Below are positions 1 to 5,153 of a stretch of DNA of 5,153 bases, in pieces. The DNA is from Flavobacteriales bacterium UBA958. Its GTDB lineage: Bacteria; Bacteroidota; Bacteroidia; Flavobacteriales_D; Crocinitomicaceae. Numbering within the stretch: position 1 is the first letter of the stretch; each line of letters starts with the position of its first letter. The notes beneath the pieces were generated by a model, which was not told where the DNA came from, ran no database searches, and was given only the letters and a program-made list of their open reading frames with translations. The translations under genes and the position numbers were made by a program. The stretch lies in the NCBI GenBank assembly GCA_002293045.1, contig DBCM01000051.1:1-5153 (forward strand). Direction: 5' to 3'.

Positions 1-300
1 ACCTTGTTAAAGCAAAAATCGAAAGACAAAGTGGTGCAAGATAAGCGGGAGCGAACCTTTTCGTACCAAATCGAAGTGCAGAACAATAAATCATCGGCCA
101 TTCAATTAATTATTCAAGATCAGGTACCAATGACCACAAATAACGACATAACGATTGAATTGCTTGAAAAAGACGGCGCACGAGAGCTGCCTGGAAATGG
201 AATACTCGAATGGGATTATAAGTTAAAAGCCGGAGAGAATAAAAAACTTGAGTTCTCATACAAGGTAAAACACCCAAAAGATCAACAAATCAATTTATAA
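1..300 (+). CDS. DUF4139 domain protein (MuiA-like), C-terminal end, partial at left edge
   Basis: This is the last 99 residues of a protein whose start lies outside the window. The reading frame is open from base 1, and the TTG at base 4 is an internal Leu codon rather than a start. The visible part resembles the C-terminal beta-sandwich of DUF4139 ('mucoidy inhibitor MuiA family') proteins. It has an Arg-Thr-Phe-Ser-Tyr strand, then Glu-Val-Gln-Asn-Asn, then the characteristic DQVPM segment (Asp-Gln-Val-Pro), a later Gly-x-Leu-x-Trp strand ('GILEWDYKL'), and a final strand ending in 'YKVKHPKD'. In this family that last strand closes the domain and the protein. Family members are usually several hundred residues long, often exported, and have no firmly established biochemical function. 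The gene ends at a TAA six bases before a strong terminator, so it is the last gene of its transcript. The family call comes from recognising the motif pattern and was not confirmed by a search. Confidence 0.82.
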   Translation, partial: TLLKQKSKDKVVQDKRERTFSYQIEVQNNKSSAIQLIIQDQVPMTTNNDITIELLEKDGARELPGNGILEWDYKLKAGENKKLEFSYKVKHPKDQQINL

Positions 301-305
301 GCATG

Positions 306-338
306 AAGGCTATCGGAAACGGTAGCCTTTTCTTTTTT
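306..338 (+). terminator. Rho-independent terminator after the DUF4139 gene
   Basis: A 9-base-pair stem (306-314 AAGGCTATC with 321-329 GGTAGCCTT, one U-G wobble) encloses a six-base loop GGAAAC. It is followed by a T-rich run (328-338, one C interruption). It lies just downstream of the TAA at 298-300 and separates the DUF4139 gene from ispH. Confidence 0.9.
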
Positions 339-345
339 ATCTTTG
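338..345 (+). promoter_or_regulatory. Bacteroidota -7 promoter element upstream of ispH
   Basis: TATCTTTG is an exact match to the Bacteroidota -7 consensus TAnnTTTG. It starts at the last T of the preceding terminator tract and sits 37 bases before the ispH ATG, giving an expected 5' leader of roughly 30 bases. No TTTG is found at the expected -33 distance, because that position falls inside the terminator hairpin. The assignment therefore rests on the -7 box and its location only. Confidence 0.55.
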
Positions 346-382
346 TTTACAACAAATAATCCCTAAACCTTGTTAGGAGCAT

Positions 383-1603
383 ATGAAGCAATTTGAGATC
401 CCTGCATTTTACCGTTCTCCGATCATATCGAAGGTGAAGGCACGAAGAAAATTGGATGACCCAAGGAAACAAGATTTTAGTCCCACCCGTCTACAATTTC
501 CGAGAGTCGAGTTTATTATTGCACGACATTTTGGGTTCTGCTATGGGGTAGAGAATGCCATTGAAAAAAGTTATAAAGCCATCCAAGAGCATCCCGATAA
601 ACGCATCTTTTTATTAAGTCAAATGATTCACAATCCGGACGTTAATGAAGATTTATTAGCGCAAGGAATTCAGTTTCTTCAAACACCTGAAGGAACACAG
701 CTCATTCCATTTTCGGAACTCCATGCGAACGATATTGTAATAATCCCCGCCTTTGGTACTACCGTAGAAATAGCGGAAGAAATTCGCTCCACGGGTGCAA
801 ACCTTGATTCATACAATACCACGTGTCCTTTCGTGGAAAAAGTATGGAATCGTTCCCAAAAACTTGGAGAAACAGACCACACCATCATCATTCACGGGAA
901 ATACGACCACGAAGAAACTCGAGCTACATTTTCTCGCAGCACTCAAAAAGCACCATCTTTAATTGTAAAGAACCTAAGTGAAGCACAATTTTTAGGCGCG
1001 GTAATCTGCGGAGAAAAAACAACCGCGGAATTCTATACCTATTTTGAAGGCAAATATTCCGAAGGATTTTCACCTGAGTTACACCTAAGCAAAATCGGTG
1101 TGGTAAATCAAACCACCATGTTGGCATCCGAAACACAGGAAATCACAGATTATCTACGCGAAGTGCTCCTTGAAAAATATGGCGAAACAACCATTAAAAA
1201 TCACATGGCTGATACCAGAGACACCCTGTGCTACGCAACCAATGACAACCAATCGAGTACCTATGCGTTAGCGGAAACTGCTCCCGACATAGCCATCGTG
1301 GTTGGTGGTTACAACAGCTCGAATACTACCCATTTGGTGGAGATCTTGGAACATTACGCCCCCACTTTTTTCATTAAAGGTTCGAGTGAAATCATCTCTA
1401 AAGATGAAATTCATTCGTTCAACATTCACACGCATCAAATGGAAACACGTGCATTTCTACCCCAAGAATCCCCTATAAAAATTGCGATTACCTCTGGAGC
1501 CTCATGTCCGGATGCCATAGTAGACCAAGTGATAACTAGCATCCTTGATTTATTGGAGGAAACAACCAGCCTAGAAGAAGTATTTAGCGCTCAAAATCAA
1601 TAA
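383..1603 (+). CDS. ispH: 4-hydroxy-3-methylbut-2-enyl diphosphate reductase (IspH/LytB), long form
   Basis: IspH is the cytoplasmic [4Fe-4S] enzyme that reduces HMBPP to IPP and DMAPP, the final step of the MEP isoprenoid pathway. The three cluster cysteines are visible: C53 (HFGFCYGV), C148 (NTTCPFVEKVW) and C283 (DTLCYATNDNQ). Substrate-pocket residues are also present: H83 in MIHNPDVN, H176 with E178 in HGKYDHEET, the NQTTM block at 242-246, NSSN at 311-314, and S374 in SGASCPD. At 406 residues it is longer than the roughly 300-320 of E. coli-type enzymes. About 42 extra residues precede the core, and a segment lies between about 200 and 240. The HGKYDHEETRATFS and PAFGTTVE wording matches the long form known from cyanobacteria and plant plastids. 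The ATG at 383 has an AGGAG three bases upstream, which is closer than ideal. It is probably co-transcribed with the adenosyltransferase 11 bases downstream. All key residues are intact. Confidence 0.96.
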   Translation: MKQFEIPAFYRSPIISKVKARRKLDDPRKQDFSPTRLQFPRVEFIIARHFGFCYGVENAIEKSYKAIQEHPDKRIFLLSQMIHNPDVNEDLLAQGIQFLQTPEGTQLIPFSELHANDIVIIPAFGTTVEIAEEIRSTGANLDSYNTTCPFVEKVWNRSQKLGETDHTIIIHGKYDHEETRATFSRSTQKAPSLIVKNLSEAQFLGAVICGEKTTAEFYTYFEGKYSEGFSPELHLSKIGVVNQTTMLASETQEITDYLREVLLEKYGETTIKNHMADTRDTLCYATNDNQSSTYALAETAPDIAIVVGGYNSSNTTHLVEILEHYAPTFFIKGSSEIISKDEIHSFNIHTHQMETRAFLPQESPIKIAITSGASCPDAIVDQVITSILDLLEETTSLEEVFSAQNQ

Positions 1604-1614
1604 ACATATCCAAG

Positions 1615-2166
1615 ATGAAAATATATACTAAAACAGGGGATGATGGGACTACCGGATTAATTGGTGGCGTACGAGTAAAAAAATCGGATGCTCAAATCGA
1701 TGCATACGGAACTGTTGATGAATTGAATGGATACTTGGGATTAATTCGTGATTCGTTCGAACACGTAGAAACCCAAGCCCAACTAATGCACATTCAAAAT
1801 CAGCTATTCGTTATTGGTTCTCACTTAGCTACTGCAGAAAAAGGTAGTTCCATGTCGCTGCCTGAGCTCGAAGGGAACGCCATTGAGCAATTGGAACAAT
1901 GGATGGACCAAATGGATGAAGTCTTACCTGAATTGAAGCACTTTATCTTACCTGGAGGACATGCTGTGAGTTCGTATGCACAAATTGCTCGTAGCGTTTG
2001 CCGCAGGGCAGAGCGATCCGTCGTTGCCATGGATGAAGCGAATCCACGTTTTGGAAAGGAAATTAAATATATAAATCGCTTGAGTGACTACTTGTTTGTA
2101 CTTGCCCGTTTCATTTTACAAGAATTTGGAAAAGAGGAAGTTAAGTGGATGCCGAAAATAAATTGA
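1615..2166 (+). CDS. PduO-type cob(I)alamin adenosyltransferase
   Basis: This family transfers the 5'-deoxyadenosyl group of ATP to cob(I)alamin, making adenosylcobalamin for enzymes such as methylmalonyl-CoA mutase. It acts in the cytoplasm, usually as a trimer. At 183 residues it has normal length. The motifs occur in the expected order: the N-terminal ATP-binding TKTGDDGTTGL (5-15), AYGTVDELN (30-38, including D35), FILPGG (110-115), the signature ARSVCRRAER (125-134), and YINRLSDYLFVLAR (152-165). The last two form the helical ATP/corrin site, and D35 with the signature arginines corresponds to the known inter-subunit salt bridge and ATP-contacting residues. The start is the ATG 11 bases after the ispH stop; there is no clear ribosome binding site, which is common in Bacteroidota. 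It is probably the second gene of the ispH unit, although the two reactions are not linked. No convincing terminator follows. The same family is named pduO, cobO-like or MMAB depending on species, so no symbol is given. Confidence 0.95.
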   Translation: MKIYTKTGDDGTTGLIGGVRVKKSDAQIDAYGTVDELNGYLGLIRDSFEHVETQAQLMHIQNQLFVIGSHLATAEKGSSMSLPELEGNAIEQLEQWMDQMDEVLPELKHFILPGGHAVSSYAQIARSVCRRAERSVVAMDEANPRFGKEIKYINRLSDYLFVLARFILQEFGKEEVKWMPKIN

Positions 2167-2205
2167 ACCAAATAAATTAAATAATCATCAAAATTTTCAT
2201 TTTCA

Positions 2206-2236
2206 TTTGGAAGATATAAAATAAAATATACTTTTG
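2206..2236 (+). promoter_or_regulatory. Bacteroidota promoter (TTTG-N19-TAnnTTTG) for the DUF2795 gene
   Basis: TTTG at 2206-2209 is followed after exactly 19 bases by TACTTTTG at 2229-2236. Both boxes match the Bacteroidota -33/-7 consensus with the preferred spacing. Transcription would begin near 2241-2245, leaving a leader of about 25 bases before the ATG at 2269. The spacer is very AT-rich. The promoter probably also serves the secreted-protein gene four bases after the DUF2795 stop, and possibly the M1 peptidase gene. Confidence 0.82.
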
Positions 2237-2268
2237 CCGAAAATAACACGCCTAAAATAACTGAAAAT

Positions 2269-2490
2269 ATGTATTGGACTTTAGAATTAGCCTCCTACCT
2301 AGAAGACGCACCATGGCCAGCGTCAAAAGACGAATTAATCGACTTCGCTATTCGAACAGGCGCCCCCCTCGAGGTAGTTGAAAATCTTCAATTATTAGAA
2401 GATGAAGGTGACATTTATGAAAACATCGAAGAGATTTGGCCTGATTACCCGTCGCGTGAAGATTTCCTTTTCAACGAAGACGAGTACTAG
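2269..2490 (+). CDS. Small acidic DUF2795-family protein
   Basis: This is a complete 73-residue cytoplasmic protein without a signal peptide or membrane segment. It matches a small protein widely conserved in Bacteroidota and annotated as DUF2795. It has an N-terminal 'MYWTLELASYLEDAPWPA' region, then KDELIDFAIRTGAP (21-34), a helix with EVVENLQLLEDEG, and a very acidic tail IWPDYPSREDFLFNEDEY. The Pro-Ala-x-Lys-Asp-Glu-Leu segment and the following Gly-Ala-Pro-x-Glu-Val turn are the most recognisable parts. The molecular function is not known to me, and no catalytic residues are evident. It sits directly behind a strong consensus promoter, which suggests substantial expression. The next gene starts four bases after its TAG. 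The start is well supported by the promoter spacing and by the typical MYWT N-terminus. Confidence 0.88.
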   Translation: MYWTLELASYLEDAPWPASKDELIDFAIRTGAPLEVVENLQLLEDEGDIYENIEEIWPDYPSREDFLFNEDEY

Positions 2491-2494
2491 ATTT

Positions 2495-3208
2495 ATGAGA
2501 TCCTGCCTGCTTTTACTTGGAGTATGTTTCGGGTATTTTACTTTCGGACAAAAATCTCAAGACACCATACCTGACTTACGAAAAGTTCCAGCTACCCAAG
2601 TAATATCATATCAGGTAATGCCCGATGTTGAGGGCGTTTTTGATTTAAATACGGGCAAGGTATATGAGACCATGGTAGTCTCGAAGAATACCGTCTCGAA
2701 AAAATCGCTGCGTAAGTTGACGAACGTGCTTTTTAAAGCATCGACGTACACCCTAACCTTCTCCAATTCACAAACCTCCTCAACTGAAGGAACGTTGAGT
2801 AGCGCAGAACAAAAAGAAACAAGCAATGCTCCTGACCATAGCGGAACGTTAACGAACAATCCCTCGACAGGAAGTGAATCTGGAAGAGAAACCGGAACTT
2901 CCACCCATAATGTAAACCCAGAAGGGAGTGGAAGTGTTTCTGCTCAAGCATTAGATTCCTTACCCTTGGATTCAAGCACATGGGTTTCAGGAGGTATATC
3001 AAATCGCTTCACGCACATCATTACTTTTGAAAACGATCGATACGTTAATGTTGCTTTGTGCGTGAATCATTTAGAAAAAAGCGTTCAAGTGTATTCATTC
3101 ATGCAGCCTAAAAACTTAAAACAGGCTTTCGATCCAACAAAACCTTACATTTTTTCTGGGAAACTGAACGAAAAAGCACGGTTAAAAATTAGAAAGTTCA
3201 TTCCTTAA
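2495..3208 (+). CDS. Secreted protein of unknown function with a Ser/Thr/Gly-rich central segment
   Basis: I do not recognise this 237-residue protein. The ATG at 2495 is chosen over the in-frame ATG at 2402 because it gives a clean signal peptide, MRSCLLLLGVCFGYFTFGQ, with likely cleavage after Gln19. It also removes a 93-base overlap with the DUF2795 gene. C11 is not in a good lipobox, because Val rather than Gly or Ala precedes it. The mature part has three sections. Residues 20-88 look structured, with GVFDLNTGKVYETMVV and a basic helix SKKSLRKLTNVLF. Residues 89-150 are low complexity, about half Ser, Thr or Gly. Residues 160-237 are again structured and strand-rich, from FTHIITFEN to a basic tail KARLKIRKFIP. 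No T9SS sorting domain or membrane anchor is seen, so it is probably periplasmic or released. It lies between DUF2795 (4-base gap) and the M1 peptidase (24-base gap). Confidence 0.78.
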   Translation: MRSCLLLLGVCFGYFTFGQKSQDTIPDLRKVPATQVISYQVMPDVEGVFDLNTGKVYETMVVSKNTVSKKSLRKLTNVLFKASTYTLTFSNSQTSSTEGTLSSAEQKETSNAPDHSGTLTNNPSTGSESGRETGTSTHNVNPEGSGSVSAQALDSLPLDSSTWVSGGISNRFTHIITFENDRYVNVALCVNHLEKSVQVYSFMQPKNLKQAFDPTKPYIFSGKLNEKARLKIRKFIP

Positions 3209-3232
3209 ACCCTTTCCTCATTTTTCGCTACT

Positions 3233-5153
3233 ATGAAACACCTATCCCTCCTATTAATAATTTCCTACACCCTTGTGGTAGGTCAAACCGAAAAAAGCAC
3301 CCATTGTGCCAAACGTGATCGTTTTGCAAATCATCAATTAAAAAGCAATAGCCTAAGTGTTTCTCAAATTTCAAAATCTGAGGAATATGACGTCACGTAT
3401 TATAAGTTAGATCTTAACATGACCAATACAAGCACCACGCTTTCAGGTTACGCAGAAATGAAAGCCACAGCGTTGGTTTCAATGGACACAATTCTCTATG
3501 AATTGTTCTCCACCCTTGCTATTTCTTCGGTAAGTTTAAATGGAGTCAATGTTCCTTTTATTCGGTCAAATTCCGCCGTAAAGATTGGCGTTAATTATCC
3601 TGCAGGAACCGTCTTTACTGTACGAACGAATTACAGCGGCACCCCGCCAACCGCACAAACGAATCCGCTAGGCGGAAGTGGGATGTCTAACGCCACCTCA
3701 CCCTCTTGGGGAAATGAAGTAGTTTGGTCTTTGTCTGAGCCGTTTTGCGCCTATGAATGGTGGCCTTGTAAACAAAGTTTGACCGACAAAGCGGATTCTT
3801 GCGATGTCAACATTACCGTTCCTAATGCCTGTAAAGCAGGATCCAATGGAAAACTTATGCAAGTTGTTAATTTGGGCAACGGAACCAGTCGCTATGAATG
3901 GAAGCACCGTTATGCCATTGACTATTATCTTATTTCTGTTGCCGTAGCGGAATATGTAGAATATAATCTCTATGCGAATCCGGTGGGTGCCCCTGCCCCA
4001 ATTCTGATTCAAAACTATATCTATAACAACCCGCAAACCTTACCTAATTTTCAAGCTGACATCGATGAAACGGCTGATTTTATGGAATTATTCTATGAGT
4101 TATACGGTCCATATCCGTTTGAAAATGAAAAATACGGGCATTGCATGGCTCCATTTTCCGGAGGAATGGAACATCAAACCATGACCACACAAGGGTTTTT
4201 CAATCCTGCCCTTACCGCGCACGAATTGGGGCATCAATGGTGGGGAGATTACGTGACCTGCGCTTCGTGGTGCGACATCTGGGTGAACGAAGGCTTTGCT
4301 TCGTACAGCGAACAACTAATGCTGGAAAATCTATATCCCGGACAAGAAGTACAAAACATGGCCGATGTGCATACTAACGTAATGTCGCAAGCAGGCGGTA
4401 GCGTTTGGGTGCTCGATAGTTTGAATGAAAACAGAATATTCAGTGGGAGATTAACCTATGATAAGGGGGCAGCCATTGTTCATAGTATGCGCTATATCAT
4501 GAATAACGATAGCTTGTTTTTCGAAACCCTTCGTAACTTTTTAACGGGTAAAGCCTATTCAACAGCCTACGGAATTGATGTACGCGATGCCTTTACACAA
4601 GCGTCAGGAATTGACTACACTCCATTTTTTGATGAATGGTATTTCGGAGAAGGATTCCCAACCTACTCGGTAGAATGGAAGCAAGTAGGTTCAGATGCGT
4701 TGGTTAAGATTTCACATACGAGCTCCATGCCAAATGTTACCCCAACATTTACCAATCCGATAGATTTAAAGTTTACCCGTCCGGGAAACACAGACACCAC
4801 GATTCGTTTTGACATCACTTCAAACGCCACTACGTTTCAACTTACAGGCATTGGTACCATCAATAATTCCATCGTAATAGACCCGAGCAATTGGATCGTA
4901 AATCAAAACGGAACGATCAGCATGAATGCCGTATTAGACCTGAGTCCGATCACCCAGGAACCCGCACTTACCCTCTACCCCAATCCAACGGCTGAGGACA
5001 TTCGGATACAAGCGCTCGTGGGTTCAGCAACCTATATCATTTATGACATGCATGGAAAAATCCAACAACAGGGGTCGGCTACTACCAATCAAGCCATATC
5101 CCTCAAATCACTCCCTGCTGGAACATATTTGATGTTGATTCAAACCAACGGAA
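3233..5153 (+). CDS. M1-family zinc metallopeptidase with T9SS sorting domain, truncated at right edge
   Basis: The frame is open from the ATG at 3233 to the window edge (640 codons) with no stop. Residues 1-18 form a signal peptide ending VVGQ. An N-terminal beta-sandwich (about 45-200) precedes the gluzincin catalytic domain. The zinc site is HELGH at 330-334 followed by 18 residues and E353 in WVNEGFASY. Catalytic E331 and transition-state Y409 (TYDKGAA) are present. The exopeptidase motif reads GGMEH (310-314) in place of GAMEN or GGMEN. A strand-rich domain (about 470-575) follows, with no room for the large C-terminal helical domain of APN-type enzymes. From residue 579 (LTLYPNP) begins a Por-secretion type A sorting domain. 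It continues through YDMHGKI and LPAGTYLMLI and would direct the protein through the type IX system to the cell surface or medium. The likely role is aminopeptidase digestion of extracellular peptides. Eight cysteines are visible, four of them between 172 and 200. No promoter is seen in the 24-base upstream gap, so read-through from upstream is likely. Confidence 0.95.
   Translation, partial: MKHLSLLLIISYTLVVGQTEKSTHCAKRDRFANHQLKSNSLSVSQISKSEEYDVTYYKLDLNMTNTSTTLSGYAEMKATALVSMDTILYELFSTLAISSVSLNGVNVPFIRSNSAVKIGVNYPAGTVFTVRTNYSGTPPTAQTNPLGGSGMSNATSPSWGNEVVWSLSEPFCAYEWWPCKQSLTDKADSCDVNITVPNACKAGSNGKLMQVVNLGNGTSRYEWKHRYAIDYYLISVAVAEYVEYNLYANPVGAPAPILIQNYIYNNPQTLPNFQADIDETADFMELFYELYGPYPFENEKYGHCMAPFSGGMEHQTMTTQGFFNPALTAHELGHQWWGDYVTCASWCDIWVNEGFASYSEQLMLENLYPGQEVQNMADVHTNVMSQAGGSVWVLDSLNENRIFSGRLTYDKGAAIVHSMRYIMNNDSLFFETLRNFLTGKAYSTAYGIDVRDAFTQASGIDYTPFFDEWYFGEGFPTYSVEWKQVGSDALVKISHTSSMPNVTPTFTNPIDLKFTRPGNTDTTIRFDITSNATTFQLTGIGTINNSIVIDPSNWIVNQNGTISMNAVLDLSPITQEPALTLYPNPTAEDIRIQALVGSATYIIYDMHGKIQQQGSATTNQAISLKSLPAGTYLMLIQTNG
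4967..5153 (+). other. T9SS type A C-terminal sorting domain coding segment (incomplete)
   Basis: This segment codes for residues 579-640 of the M1 peptidase. The opening LTLYPNPT is the usual start of a type A sorting domain. The IYDMHGKI strand and SLKSLPAGTYLMLIQT follow in the normal order. Only the last strand, typically with a basic K/R-x-hydrophobic ending, is missing because the window stops. In Bacteroidota this domain is cleaved off after transport across the outer membrane. Confidence 0.9.

Noticed and set aside
2194..2208. Short tandem TTTTCA TTTTCA TTT run.
   Set aside because: Two copies of six bases in an AT-rich spacer are too few to call a repeat element.
2168..2210. Inverted repeat CCAAAT / ATTTGG after the adenosyltransferase gene as a possible terminator.
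   Set aside because: Only six base pairs around a 31-base loop and no T-run after it; the right arm overlaps the TTTG promoter box. It is more likely chance in AT-rich DNA.
2402..2494. Upstream in-frame ATG that would extend the secreted-protein gene by 31 residues.
   Set aside because: It lies inside the DUF2795 gene in another frame, gives a basic non-signal N-terminus, and would bury the clear signal peptide that starts at 2495.
2611..3002. Two overlapping minus-strand frames (97 and 89 residues) opposite the secreted-protein gene.
   Set aside because: They mirror the low-complexity coding segment on the plus strand and have no plausible start context or family resemblance.
3698..4036. 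Open frame of 112 residues on the minus strand.
   Set aside because: Antisense to the well-supported M1 peptidase catalytic region; the translation has no recognisable domain, so it is a shadow.
4141..4377. Plus-strand frame of 78 residues inside the M1 peptidase gene.
   Set aside because: Out of frame with the HELGH active-site coding sequence; an Arg-rich chance translation.
1..5153. A new defence, mobile or regulatory RNA system.
   Set aside because: All genes are ordinary single-copy chromosomal types and no spacer over 110 bases exists; no repeats, transposase, integrase, reverse transcriptase or structured RNA pattern was seen.

Overview
The window looks like a chromosomal fragment from a member of the Bacteroidota, most likely in or near the Flavobacteriales. 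The evidence is a secreted protease that ends in a type IX secretion (T9SS) sorting domain, a promoter matching the Bacteroidota pattern TTTG-N19-TAnnTTTG, weak or absent Shine-Dalgarno sites, a long-form IspH, and a small acidic DUF2795 protein of the kind common in this phylum. All six genes are on the + strand and are tightly packed. No stretch over 300 bases lacks a gene, and no tRNA, rRNA, CRISPR array or mobile element is visible.

Layout: (1) bases 1-300 hold the C-terminal end of a DUF4139 (MuiA-like) protein, closed by a clear rho-independent terminator at 306-338. (2) A promoter element at 338-345 abuts that terminator and probably drives a two-gene unit: ispH (383-1603, last step of the MEP isoprenoid pathway) and a PduO-type cob(I)alamin adenosyltransferase (1615-2166), separated by 11 bases. 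(3) A 102-base intergenic region carries a textbook Bacteroidota promoter (2206-2236). It precedes a second run of genes: a 73-residue DUF2795 protein (2269-2490), an unrecognised secreted protein of 237 residues with a Ser/Thr/Gly-rich centre (2495-3208), and an M1-family zinc metallopeptidase with a T9SS sorting tail (3233 to the right edge, truncated there).

Functionally the genes are mixed: two cytoplasmic cofactor or precursor enzymes, one small cytoplasmic protein, and two exported proteins. No defence, mobile or biosynthetic system was found. The points most worth a second look are the unknown secreted protein, whose low-complexity segment may interrupt a single domain, and the GGMEH variant of the exopeptidase motif together with extra cysteines in the M1 peptidase. 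The M1 gene is open across its whole visible length and runs off the window, so an ORF search that requires a stop codon would miss it.
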